In this document: in pieces, positions 24,871 to 37,962 of the stretch
Layout: the number at the start of each line of letters is the position of its first letter
Numbering within the stretch: the first letter of the stretch is position 1
Assembly: GCA_964057225.1 (NCBI GenBank)
Contig: OZ059899.1
Coordinates: forward strand, 2,232,001 to 2,296,000
DNA: 64,000 nucleotides
Source: Auanema rhodensis
Taxonomy: Eukaryota; Nematoda; Chromadorea; Rhabditida; Rhabditidae
Direction of reading: 5' to 3'
Program-made: the position numbers and the translations under genes
The notes under the pieces: model-generated
What the model was told of the DNA's origin: nothing
Database searches by the model: none
Seen by the model: only the letters and a program-made list of their open reading frames with translations

Positions 24871-27376
24871 ATTAATTTTTTCGTTGAATAACATTGTCTA
24901 TCGTCTTTGCCTTGAAAAATGGAATCTAAAAACATCTACTTTTTGCTAAATTATTTTGAAATTTTTCGAAAAAATTTTTGTCAAAATGTTTTTGGAAGCA
25001 ATGTTGAGTGTACATGGAAACTCAACATACACTAATGCATCATTTTTCAAACGATCATAACTAATTTTTGTATTAAGCTTTTCTCAATGTAGTATAGTGC
25101 ATTCGATGCGGATTTTTAAGCTGCGTCGATCTGTGTTATCAGATTTGCGCTAGCTTAAAAGTGCACCGAGATATCAACTGATATAAGTTCACACTTATAT
25201 CCTCGATTTTCACCCTGAAGAATTGATTTTTTCGTTGAATAACATTGTCTATCGTCTTTGCCTTGAAAAATGGAATCTAAAAACATCTACTTTTTGCTAA
25301 ATTATTTTGAAATTTTTCGAAAAAATTTTTGTCAAAATGTTTTTGGAAGCAATGTTGAGTGTACATGGAAACTCAACATACACTAATGCATCATTTTTCA
25401 AACGATCATAACTAATTTTTGTATCAAGCGTTTCTCAATGTAGTATAGTGCATTCGATGCGGATTTTTAAGCTGCGTCGATCTGTGTTATCAGATTTGCG
25501 CTAGCTTAAAAATGCACCGAGATATCAACTGATATAAGTTCACACTTATATCCTCGATTTTCACCCTGAAGAATTAATTTTTTCGTTGAATAACATTGTC
25601 TATCGTCTTTGCCTTGAAAAATGGAATCTAAAAACATCTACTTTTTGCTAAATTATTTTGAAATTTTTCAAAAACTTTTTGTCAAAATGTTTTTGGAAGC
25701 AATGTTGAGTGTACATGGAAACTCAACATACACTAATGCATCATTTTTCAAACGATCATAACTAATTTTTGTATTAAGCTTTTCTCAATGTAGTATAGTG
25801 CATTCGATGCGGATTTTTAAGCTGCGTCGATCTGTGTTATCAGATTTGCGCTAGCTTAAAAGTGCACCGAGATATCAACTGATATAAGTTCACACTTATA
25901 TCCTCGATTTTCACCCTGAACAATTAATTTTTTCGTTGAATAACATTGTCTATCGTCTTTGCCTTGAAAAATGAAATCTAAAAACATCTACTTTTCGCTA
26001 AATTATTTTGAAATTTTTCGAAACAATTTTTGTCAAAATGTTTTTGGAAGCAATGTTGAGTGTACATGGAAACTCAACATACACTAATGCATCATTTTTC
26101 AAACAATCATAACTATTTTGTGTATTAAGCGTTTCTTAATGTAGTATAGTGCATTCGATGCGGATTTTTAAGCTGCGTCGATCTGTGTTATCAGATTTGC
26201 GCTAGCTTAAAAATGCACCGAGATATCAACTGATATAAGTTCACACTTATATCCTCGATTTTCACCCTGAAGAATTAATTTTTTCGTTGAATAACATTAT
26301 CCATCGTCTTTGCCTTGAAAAATGGAATCTAAAAACATCTACTTTTTGCTAAATTATTTTGAAATTTTTTGAAAAAATTTTTGTCAAAATGTTTTTGGAA
26401 GCAATGTTGAGTGTACATGGAAACTCAACATACACTAATGCATCATTTTTCAAACGATCATAACTAATTTTTGTATCAAGCGTTTCTCAATGTAGTATAG
26501 TGCATTCGATGCGGATTTTTAAGCTGCGTCGATCTGTGTTATCAGATTTGCGCTAACTTAAAAATGCACCGAGATATCAACTGATATAAGTTCACACTTA
26601 TATCCTCGATTTTCACCCTGAACAATTAATTTTTTCGTTGAATAACATTGTCCATCGTCTTTGCCTTGAAAAATGGAATCTAAAAACATCTACTTTTTGC
26701 TAAATTATTTTGAAATTTTTCGAAAAAATTTTTGTCAAAATGTTTTTGGAAGCAATGTTGAGTGTACATGGAAACTCAACATACACTAATGCATCATTTT
26801 TCAAACGATCATAACTAATTTTTGTATCAAGCGTTTCTCGATGTAGTATAGTGCATTCGATGCGGATTTTTAAGCTGCGTCGATCTGTGTTATCAGATTT
26901 GCGCTAGCTTAAAAATGCACCGAGATATCAACTGATATAAGTTCACACTTATATCCTCGATTTTCACCCTGAAGAATTAATTTTTTCGTTGAATAACATT
27001 ATCCATCGTCTTTGCCTTGAAAAATGGAATCTAAAAACATCTACTTTTTGCTAAATTATTTTGAAATTTTTTGAAAAAATTTTTGTCAAAATGTTTTTGG
27101 AAGCAATGTTGAGTGTACATGGAAACTCAACATACACTAATGCATCATTTTTCAAACGATCATAACTAATTTTTGTATCAAGCGTTTCTCAATGTAGTAT
27201 AGTGCATTCGATGCGGATTTTTAAGCTGCGTCGATCTGTGTTATCAGATTTGCGCTAACTTAAAAATGCACCGAGATATCAACTGATATAAGTTCACACT
27301 TATATCCTCGATTTTCACCCTGAACAATTAATTTTTTCGTTGAATAACATTGTCCATCGTCTTTGCCTTGAAAAAT
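24871..27376 (+). repeat. Dimer repeats, including one 350-bp unit
   Basis: 'tattaagctttt' occurs near 25071 and 25772, two units apart minus one base. The missing base is in the unit at 25623 (TTTTTCAAAAACTTTTT near 25665), whose successor starts at 25973. A second dimer duplication is seen from TTTTTTGAAAA near 26367 and 27069, exactly 702 bp apart (units 26324-27025 and 27026-27727). The linked pair 'aagctttt' and 'aaaagtgc' first appears here. Confidence 0.8.
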
Positions 27377-30300
27377 GGAATCTAAAAACATCTACTTTTT
27401 GCTAAATTATTTTGAAATTTTTCGAAAAAATTTTTGTCGAAATGTTTTTGGAAGCAATGTTGAGTGTACATGGAAACTCAACATACACTAATGCATCATT
27501 TTTCAAACGATCATAACTAATTTTTGTATCAAGCGTTTCTCGATGTAGTATAGTGCATTCGATGCGGATTTTTAAGCTGCGTCGATCTGTGTTATCAGAT
27601 TTGCGCTAGCTTAAAAATGCACCGAGATATCAAGTGATATAAGTTCACACTTATATCCTCGATTTTCACCCTGAAGAATTAATTTTTTCGTTGAATAACA
27701 TTGTCTATCGTCTTTGCCTTGAAAAATGGAATCTAAAAACATCTACTTTTTGCTAAATTATTTTGAAATTTTTCGAAAAAATTTTTGTCAAAATGTTTTT
27801 GGAAGCAATGTTGAGTGTACATGGAAACTCAACATACACTAATGCATCATTTTTCAAACGATCATAACTAATTTTTGTATTAAGCGTTTCTCAATGTAGT
27901 ATAGTGCATTCGATGCGGATTTTTAAGCTGCGTCGATCTGTGTTATCAGATTTGCGCTAGCTTAAAAATGCACCGAGATATCAACTGATATAAGTTCACA
28001 CTTATATCCTCGATTTTCACCCTGAAGAATTGATTTTTTCGTTGAATAACATTGTCTATCGTCTTTGCCTTGAAAAATGGAATCTAAAAACATCTACTTT
28101 TTGCTAAATTATCTTGAAATTTTTCGAAAAAATTTTTGTCAAAATGTTTTTGGAAGCAATGTTGAGTGTACATGGAAACTCAACATTCACTAATGCATCA
28201 TTTTTCAAACGATCATAACTAATTTTTGTATTAAGCTTTTCTCAATGTAGTATAGTGCATTCGATGCGGATTTTTAAGCTGCGTCGATCTGTGTTATCAG
28301 ATTTGCGCTAGCTTAAAAGTGCACCGAGATATCAACTGATATAAGTTCACACTTATATCCTCGATTTTCACCCTGAAGAATTAATTTTTTCGTTGAATAA
28401 CATTGTCTATCGTCTTTGCCTTGAAAAATGGAATTTAAAAACATCTACTTTTTGCTAAATTATTTTGAAATTTTTCGAAAAAATTTTTGTCAAAATGTTT
28501 TTGGAAGCAATGTTGAGTGTACATGGAAACTCAACATACACTAGTGCATCATTTTTCAAACGATCATAACTAATTTTTGTATTAAGCTTTTCTCAATGTA
28601 GTATAGTGCATTCGATGCGGATTTTTAAGCTGCGTCGATCTGTGTTATCAGATTTGCGCTAGCTTAAAAATGCACCGAGATATCAACTGATATAAGTTCA
28701 CACTCATATCCTCGATTTTCACCCTGAAGAATTGATTTTTTCGTTGAATAACATTGTCTATCGTCTTTGCCTTGAAAAATGGAATCTAAAAACATCTACT
28801 TTTTGCTAAATTATTTTGAAATTTTTCGAAAAAATTTTTGTCAAAATGTTTTTGGAAGCAATGTTGAGTGTACATGGAAACTCAACATACACTAATGCAT
28901 CATTTTTCAAACGATCATAACTAATTTTTGTATCAAGCGTTTCTCGATGTAGTATAGTGCATTCGATGCGGATTTTTAAGCTGCGTCGATCTGTGTTATC
29001 AGATTTGCGCTAGCTTAAAAATGCACCGAGATATCAAGTGATATAAGTTCACACTTATATCCTCGATTTTCACCCTGAAGAATTAATTTTTTCGTTGAAT
29101 AACATTGTCTATCGTCTTTGCCTTGAAAAATGGAATCTAAAAACATCTACTTTTTGCTAAATTATTTTGAAATTTTTCGAAAAAATTTTTGTCAAAATGT
29201 TTTTGGAAGCAATGTTGAGTGTACATGGAAACTCAACATACACTAATGCATCATTTTTCAAACGATCATAACTAATTTTTGTATTAAGCTTTTCTCAATG
29301 TAGTATAGTGCATTCGATGCGGATTTTTAAGCTGCGTCGATCTGTGTTATCAGATTTGCGCTAGCTTAAAAGTGCACCGAGATATCAACTGATATAAGTT
29401 CACACTTATATCCTCGATTTTCACCCTGAAGAATTAATTTTTTCGTTGAATAACATTGTCTATCGTCTTTGCCTTGAAAAATGGAATTTAAAAACATCTA
29501 CTTTTTGCTAAATTATTTTGAAATTTTTCGAAAAAATTTTTGTCAAAATGTTTTTGGAAGCAATGTTGAGTGTACATGGAAACTCAACATACACTAGTGC
29601 ATCATTTTTCAAACGATCATAACTAATTTTTGTATTAAGCTTTTCTCAATGTAGTATAGTGCATTCGATGCGGATTTTTAAGCTGCGTCGATCTGTGTTA
29701 TCAGATTTGCGCTAGCTTAAAAATGCACCGAGATATCAACTGATATAAGTTCACACTTATATCCTCGATTTTCACCCTGAAGAATTGATTTTTTCGTTGA
29801 ATAACATTGTCTATCGTCTTTGCCTTGAAAAATGGAATCTAAAAACATCTACTTTTTGCTAAATTATTTTGAAATTTTTCGAAAAAATTTTTGTCAAAAT
29901 GTTTTTGGAAGCAATGTTGAGTGTACATGGAAACTCAACATACACTAATGCATCATTTTTCAAACAATCATAACTAATTTGTGTATTAAGCGTTTCTTAA
30001 TGTAGTATAGTGCATTCGATGCGGATTTTTAAGCTGCGTCGATCTGTGTTATCAGATTTGCGCTAGCTTAAAAATGCACCGAGATATCAACTGATATAAG
30101 TTCACACTTATATCCTCGATTTTCACCCTGAAGAATTGATTTTTTCGTTGAATAACATTGTCTATCGTCTTTGCCTTGAAAAATGGAATCTAAAAACATT
30201 TACTTTTTGCTAAATTATTTTGAAATTTTTCGAAAAAATTTTTGTCAAAATGTTTTTGGAAGCAATGTTGAGTGTACATGGAAACTCAACATACACTAAT

Positions 30301-30535
30301 GCATCATTTTTCAAACGATCATAACTAATTTTTGTATTAAGCTTTTCTCAATGTAGTATAGTGCATTCGATGCGGATTTTTAAGCTGCGTCGATCTGTGT
30401 TATCAGATTTGCGCTAGCTTAAAAATGCACCGAGATATCAACTGATATAAGTTCACACTTATATCCTCGATTTTCACCCTGAAGAATTAATTTTTTCGTT
30501 GAATAACATTGTCTATCGTCTTTGCCTTGAAAAAT
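27377..30535 (+). repeat. 3- and 4-unit repeats with 'aagctttt' units
   Basis: 'atcaagtgat' occurs near 27629 and 29033 (1404 bp apart) and 'actagtgc' near 28540 and 29593 (1053 bp apart). The units from about 28.1 to 29.1 kb are therefore duplicated at about 29.1-30.2 kb. Shared markers include 'ggaatttaaa', 'tattaagctttt' and 'aaaagtgc'. Private changes are 'attatcttgaaa' near 28109 and 'cactcatatc' near 28704. The right part is related to 52.9-54.6 kb. Confidence 0.75.
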
Positions 30536-30593
30536 GGAATTTAAAAACATCTACTTTTTGCTAGCATTGTCCATCGTCTTTGCCTTGAAAAAA
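30536..30593 (+). repeat. 58-bp truncated unit at a rearrangement junction
   Basis: The unit at 30536 runs normally for 28 bases ('ggaatttaaa' to 'ttttgcta') and then jumps to unit position 322 ('gcattgtcc'). Positions 29-321, or 293 bp, are missing. The next unit starts at 30594, only 58 bp later. The two sides share only 'ta' at the join. Unit types also change there: 'aaaaatgg/ggaattta' before, and 'aaaaaagg' with GTGCAC after. It is the only disruption of unit length larger than one base in the window. Confidence 0.95.
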
Positions 30594-33048
30594 GGAATCT
30601 AAAAACATCTACTTTTTGCTAAATTATTTTGAAATTTTTCGAAAAAATTTTTGTCAAAATGTTTTTGGAAGCAATGTTGAGTGCACATGGAAACTCAACA
30701 TACACTAATGCATCATTTTTCAAACAATCATAACTAATTTGTGTATTAAGCGTTTCTTAATGTAGTATAGTGCATTCGATGCGGATTTTTAAGCTGCGTC
30801 GATCTGTGTTATCAGATTTGCGCTAGCTTAAAAATGCACCGAGATATCAACTGATATAAGTTCACACTTATATCCTCGATTTTCACCCTGAAGAATTGAT
30901 TTTTTCGTTGAATAACATTGTCTATCGTATTTGCCTTGAGAAATGGAATCTAAAAACATCTACTTTTTGCTAAATTATTTTGAAATTTTTCGAAAAAATT
31001 TTTGTCAAAATGTTTTTGGAAGCAATGTTGAGTGTACATGGAAACTCAACATACACTAATGCATCATTTTTCAAACAATCATAACTAATTTGTGTATTAA
31101 GCGTTTCTCAATGTAGTATAGTGCATTCGATGCGGATTTTTAAGCTGCGTCGATCTGTGTTATCAGATTTGCGCTAGCTTAAAAATGCACCGAGATATCA
31201 ACTGATATAAGTTCACACTTATATCCTCGATTTTCACCCTGAAGAATTAATTTTTTCGTTGAATAACATTGTCTATCGTCTTTGCCTTGAAAAATGGAAT
31301 CTAAAAACATCTACTTTTTGCTAAATTATTTTGAAATTTTTCGAAAAAATTTTTGTCAAAATGTTTTTGGAAGCAATGTTGAGTGTACATGGAAACTCAA
31401 CATACACTAATGCATCATTTTTCAAACGATCATAACTAATTTTTGTATTAAGTTTTTCTCAATGTAGTATAGTGCATTCGATGCGGATTTTTAAGCTGCG
31501 TCGATCTGTGTTATCAGATTTGCGCTAGCTTAAAAATGCACCGAGATATCAACTGATATAAGTTCACACTTATATCCTCGATTTTCACCCTGAAGAATTA
31601 ATTTTTTCGTTGAATAACATTATCCATCGTCTTTGCCTTGACAAATGAAATCTAAAAACATCTACTTTTTGCTAAATTATTTTGAAATTTTTCGAAAAAC
31701 TTTTGTCAAAATGTTTTTGGAAGCAATGTTGAGTGTACATGGAAACTCAACATACACTAATGCATCATTTTTCAAACGATCATAACTAATTTTTGTATCA
31801 AGCGTTTCTTAATGTAGTATAGTGCATTCGATGCGGATTTTTAAGCTGCGTCGATCTGTGTTATCAGATTTGCGCTAGCTTAAAAATGCACCGAGATATC
31901 AACTGATATAAGTTCACACTTATATCCTCGATTTTCACCCTGAAGAATTGATTTTTTCGTTGAATAACATTGTCTATCGTATTTGCCTTGAGAAATGGAA
32001 TCTAAAAACATCTACTTTTTGCTAAATTATTTTGAAATTTTTCGAAAAAATTTTTGTCAAAATGTTTTTGGAAGCAATGTTGAGTGTACATGGAAACTCA
32101 ACATACACTAATGCATCATTTTTCAAACAATCATAACTAATTTGTGTATTAAGCGTTTCTCAATGTAGTATAGTGCATTCGATGCGGATTTTTAAGCTGC
32201 GTCGATCTGTGTTATCAGATTTGCGCTAGCTTAAAAATGCACCGAGATATCAACTGATATAAGTTCACACTTATATCCTCGATTTTCACCCTGAAGAATT
32301 AATTTTTTCGTTGAATAACATTGTCTATCGTCTTTGCCTTGAAAAATGGAATCTAAAAACATCTACTTTTTGCTAAATTATTTTGAAATTTTTCGAAAAA
32401 ATTTTTGTCAAAATGTTTTTGGAAGCAATGTTGAGTGTACATGGAAACTCAACATACACTAATGCATCATTTTTCAAACGATCATAACTAATTTTTGTAT
32501 TAAGTTTTTCTCAATGTAGTATAGTGCATTCGATGCGGATTTTTAAGCTGCGTCGATCTGTGTTATCAGATTTGCGCTAGCTTAAAAATGCACCGAGATA
32601 TCAACTGATATAAGTTCACACTTATATCCTCGATTTTCACCCTGAAGAATTAATTTTTTCGTTGAATAACATTATCCATCGTCTTTGCCTTGACAAATGA
32701 AATCTAAAAACATCTACTTTTTGCTAAATTATTTTGAAATTTTTCGAAAAACTTTTGTCAAAATGTTTTTGGAAGCAATGTTGAGTGTACATGGAAACTC
32801 AACATACACTAATGCATCATTTTTCAAACGATCATAACTAATTTTTGTATCAAGCGTTTCTCAATGTAGTATAGTGCATTCGATGCGGATTTTTAAGCTG
32901 CGTCGATCTGTGTTATCAGATTTGCGCTAACTTAAAAATGCACCGAGATATCAACTGATATAAGTTCACACTTATATCCTCGATTTTCACCCTGAACAAT
33001 TAATTTTTTCGTTGAATAACATTGTCCATCGTCTTTGCCTTGAAAAAT
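30594..33048 (+). repeat. 3-unit (1052-bp) duplication carrying a 1-base deletion
   Basis: The rare junction 'cgtatttgccttgagaaatgg' pattern occurs near 30926 and 31978, 1052 bp apart. Between and after, both copies share 'aagtttttctc' (near 31451/32503), 'cttgacaaatgaaatct' (near 31637/32689) and the short tract CGAAAAACTTTTG (near 31693/32745), which makes the units at 31647 and 32699 350 bp long. The copies part at 'tttcttaatg' (31808) versus 'tttctcaatg' (32860). The first unit, at 30594, is a chimera: GTGCAC on the left and 'caatc' with 'gtgtatt' on the right. Confidence 0.85.
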
Positions 33049-34452
33049 GGAATCTAAAAACATCTACTTTTTGCTAAATTATTTTGAAATTTTTCGAAAA
33101 AATTTTTGTCAAAATGTTTTTGGAAGCAATGTTGAGTGTACATGGAAACTCAACATACACTAATGCATCATTTTTCAAACAATCATAACTAATTTTTGTA
33201 TTAAGCTTTTCTCAATGTAGTATAGTGCATTCGATGCGGATTTTTAAGCTGCGTCGATCTGTGTTATCAGATTTGCGCTAGCTTAAAAGTGCACCGAGAT
33301 ATCAACTGATATAAGTTCACACTTATATCCTCGATTTTCACCCTGAACAATTAATTTTTTCGTTGAATAACATTATCCATCGTCTTTGCCTTGAAAAATG
33401 GAATCTAAAAACATCTACTTTTTGCTAAATTATTTTGAAATTTTTCGAAAAAATTTTTGTCAAAATGTTTTTGGAAGCAATGTTGAGTGTACATGGAAAC
33501 TCAACATACACTAATGCATCATTTTTCAAACGATCATAACTAATTTTTGTATCAAGCGTTTCTCAATGTAGTATAGTGCATTCGATGCGGATTTTTAAGC
33601 TGCGTCGATCTGTGTTATCAGATTTGCGCTAACTTAAAAATGCACCGAGATATCAACTGATATAAGTTCACACTTATATCCTCGATTTTCACCCTGAACA
33701 ATTAATTTTTTCGTTGAATAACATTGTCTATCGTCTTTGCCTTGAAAAATGGAATCTAAAAACATCTACTTTTTGCTAAATTATTTTGAAATTTTTCGAA
33801 AAAATTTTTGTCAAAATGTTTTTGGAAGCAATGTTGAGTGTACATGGAAACTCAACATACACTAATGCATCATTTTTCAAACAATCATAACTAATTTGTG
33901 TATTAAGCGTTTCTCAATGTAGTATAGTGCATTCGATGCGGATTTTTAAGCTGCGTCGATCTGTGTTATCAGATTTGCGCTAACTTAAAAATGCACCGAG
34001 ATATCAACTGATATAAGTTCACACTTATATCCTCGATTTTCACCCTGAACAATTAATTTTTTCGTTGAATAACATTGTCCATCGTCTTTGCCTTGAAAAA
34101 TGGAATCTAAAAACATCTACTTTTTGCTAAATTATTTTGAAATTTTTCGAAAAAATTTTTGTCAAAATGTTTTTGGAAGCAATGTTGAGTGTACATGGAA
34201 ACTCAACATACACTAATGCATCATTTTTCAAACAATCATAACTAATTTTTGTATTAAGCTTTTCTCAATGTAGTATAGTGCATTCGATGCGGATTTTTAA
34301 GCTGCGTCGATCTGTGTTATCAGATTTGCGCTAGCTTAAAAGTGCACCGAGATATCAACTGATATAAGTTCACACTTATATCCTCGATTTTCACCCTGAA
34401 CAATTAATTTTTTCGTTGAATAACATTATCCATCGTCTTTGCCTTGAAAAAT
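33049..34452 (+). repeat. 3-unit (1053-bp) repeat
   Basis: 'ttaagctttt' with 'caatc' and 'aaaagtgc' recurs at 33201 and 34254, exactly 1053 bp apart. The two intervening units have 'gctaActt'. The combination of 'caatc' with 'aagctttt' is found only here in the window, which suggests an exchange between two unit types within positions 132-160. Confidence 0.75.
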
Positions 34453-37400
34453 GGAATCTAAAAACATCTACTTTTTGCTAAATTATTTTGAAATTTTTCG
34501 AAAAAATTTTTGTCAAAATGTTTTTGGAAGCAATGTTGAGTGTACATGGAAACTCAACATACACTAATGCATCATTTTTCAAACGATCATAACTAATTTT
34601 TGTATCAAGCGTTTCTCGATGTAGTATAGTGCATTCGATGCGGATTTTTAAGCTGCGTCGATCTGTGTTATCAGATTTGCGCTAGCTTAAAAATGCACCG
34701 AGATATCAACTGATATAAGTTCACACTTATATCTTCGATTTTCACCCTGAAGAATTGATTTTTTCGTTGAATAGCATTGTCCATCGTCTTTGCCTTAAAA
34801 AAAGGAATCTAAAAACATCTACTTTTTGCTAAATTATTTTGAAATTTTTCGAAAAAATTTTTGTCAAAATGTTTTTGGAAGCAATGTTGAGTGCACATGG
34901 AAACTCAACATACACTAATGCATCATTTTTCAAACGATCATAACTAATTTTTGTATCAAGCGTTTCTCGATGTAGTATAGTGCATTCGATGCGGATTTTT
35001 AAGCTGCGTCGATCTGTGTTATCAGATTTGCGCTAGCTTAAAAATGCACCGAGATATCAACTGATATAAGTTCACACTTATATCCTCGATTTTCACCCTG
35101 AAGAATTAATTTTTTCGTTGAATAACATTGTCTATCGTCTTTGCCTTGAAAAATGGAATCTAAAAACATTTACTTTTTGCTAAATTATTTTGAAATTTTT
35201 CGAAAAAATTTTTGTCAAAATGTTTTTGGAAGCAATGTTGAGTGTACATGGAAACTCAACATACACTAATGCATCATTTTTCAAACAATCATAACTAATT
35301 TTTGTATTAAGCGTTTCTCGATGTAGTATAGTGCATTCGATGCGGATTTTTAAGCTGCGTCGATCTGTGTTATCAGATTTGCGCTAGCTTAAAAATGCAC
35401 CGAGATATCAACTGATATAAGTTCACACTTATATCCTCGATTTTCACCCTGAACAATTAATTTTTTCGTTGAATAACATTGTCTATCGTCTTTGCCTTGA
35501 AAAATGGAATCTAAAAACATCTACTTTTTGCTAAATTATTTTGAAATTTTTCGAAAAAATTTTTGTCAAAATGTTTTTGGAAGCAATGTTGAGTGTACAT
35601 GGAAACTCAACATACACTAATGCATCATTTTTCAAACAATCATAACTAATTTGTGTATTAAGCGTTTCTTAATGTAGTATAGTGCATTCGATGCGGATTT
35701 TTAAGCTGCGTCGATCTGTGTTATCAGATTTGCGCTAGCTTAAAAATGCACCGAGATATCAACTGATATAAGTTCACACTTATATCCTCGATTTTCACCC
35801 TGAAGAACTAATTTTTTCGTTGAATAACATTATCCATCGTCTTTGCCTTGAAAAATGGAATCTAAAAACATCTACTTTTTGCTAAATTATTTTGAAATTT
35901 TTCGAAAAAATTTTTGTCAAAATGTTTTTGGAAGCAATGTTGAGTGTACATGGAAACTAAACATACACTAATGCATCATTTTTCAAACGATCATAACTAA
36001 TTTTTGTATCAAGCGTTTCTCAATGTAGTATAGTGCATTCGATGCGGATTTTTAAGCTGCGTCGATCTGTGTTATCAGATTTGCGCTAACTTAAAAATGC
36101 ACCGAGATATCAACTGATATAAGTTCACACTTATATCCTCGATTTTCACCCTGAAGAATTAATTTTTTCGTTGAATAACATTATCCATCGTCTTTGCCTT
36201 GAAAAATGGAATCTAAAAACATCTACTTTTTGCTAAATTATTTTGAAATTTTTCGAAAAAATTTTTGTCAAAATGTTTTTCGAAGCAATGTTGAGTGTAC
36301 ATGGAAACTCAACATACACTAATGCATCATTTTTAAAACGATCATAACTAATTTTTGTATCAAGCGTTTCTCAATGTAGTATAGTGCATTCGATGCGGAT
36401 TTTTAAGCTGCGTCGATCTGTGTTATCAGATTTGCGCTAACTTAAAAATGCACCGAGATATCAACTGATATAAGTTCACACTTATATCCTCGATTTTCAC
36501 CCTGAACAATTAATTTTTTCGTTGAATAACATTGTCCATCGTCTTTGCCTTAAAAAATAGAATCTAAAAACATCTACTTTTTGCTAAATTATTTTGAAAT
36601 TTTTCGAAAAAATTTTTGTCAAAATGTTTTTGGAAGCAATGTTGAGTGTACATGGAAACTCAACATACACTAATGCATCATTTTTCAAAAGATCATAACT
36701 AATTTTTGTATCAAGCGTTTCTCAATGTAGTATGGTGCATTCGATGCGGATTTTTAAGCTGCGTCGATCTGTGTTATCAGATTTGCGCTAGCTTAAAAAT
36801 GCACCGAGATATCAACTGATATAAGTTCACACTTATATCCTCGATTTTCACCCTGAACAATTAATTTTTTCGTTGAATAACATTGTCCATCGTCTTTGCC
36901 TTGAAAAAAGGAATCTAAAAACATCCACTTTTTGCTAAATTATTTTGAAATTTTTGGAAAAAATTTTTGTCAAAATGTTTTTGGAAGCAATGTTGAGTGT
37001 ACATGGAAACTCAACATACACTAATGCATCATTTTTCAAACGATCATAACTAATTTTTGTATTAAGCGTTTCTCAATGTAGTATAGTGCATTCGATGCGG
37101 ATTTTTAAGCTGCGTCGATCTGTGTTATCAGATTTGCGCTAGCTTAAAAATGCACCGAGATATCAACTGATATAAGTTCACACTTATTTCCTCGATTTTC
37201 ACCCTGAAGAATTATTTTTTTCGTTGAATAACATTGTCCATCGTCTTTGCCTTGAAAAATGGAATCTAAAAACAACTACTTTTTGCTAAATTATTTTGAA
37301 ATTTTTCGAAAAAATTTTTGTCAAAATGTTTTTGGAAGCAATGTTGAGTGTACATGGAAACTCAACATACACTAATGCATCATTTTTCAAACGATCATAA

Positions 37401-37962
37401 CTAATTTTTGTATCAAACGTTTCTCAATGTAGTATAGTGCATTCGATGCGGATTTTTAAGCTGCGTCGATCTGTGTTATCAGATTTGCGCTAGCTTAAAA
37501 ATGCACCGAGATATCAACTGATATAAGTTCACACTTATATCCTCGATTTTCACCCTGAACAATTAATTTTTTCGTTGAATAGCATTGTCCATCGTCTTTG
37601 CCTTGAAAAAAGGAATCTAAAAACATCTACTTTTTGCTAAATTATTTTGAAATTTTTCGAAAAAATTTTTGTCAAAATGTTTTTGGAAGCAATGTTGAGT
37701 GCACATGGAAACTCAACATACACTAATGCATCATTTTTCAAACGATCATAACTAATTTTTGTATCAAGCGTTTCTCGATGTAGTATAGTGCATTCGATGC
37801 GGATTTTTAAGCTGCGTCGATCTGTGTTATCAGATTTGCGCTAGCTTAAAAATGCACCGAGATATCAACTGATATAAGTTCACACTTATATCCTCGATTT
37901 TCACCCTGAAGAATTAATTTTTTCGTTGAAAAACATTGTCTATCGTCTTTGCCTTGAAAAAT
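34453..37962 (+). repeat. Left-type module returning in the middle of the array
   Basis: Starting with the unit at 34453, the order 'atcttcg', 'cttaaaaaaagg' with GTGCAC (34804), 'acatttact' (35155), 'gtgtatt/tttcttaatg' (35506), then the C-variant unit (36208) repeats the order seen from 18252 to 22463. One 'caatc' unit and one trimer are missing here. Private changes include 'gaagaactaat' near 35803, 'ggaaactaaac' near 35953, 'caaaagatc' near 36687, 'tatggtgc' near 36732 and 'acaactact' near 37272. GTGCAC returns at 37612, the last such unit in the window. Confidence 0.75.

Noticed and set aside
30536-30593. Target site of an inserted mobile element
   Set aside because: Sequence is lost rather than gained, and there is no target duplication, terminal repeat or foreign sequence at the join.
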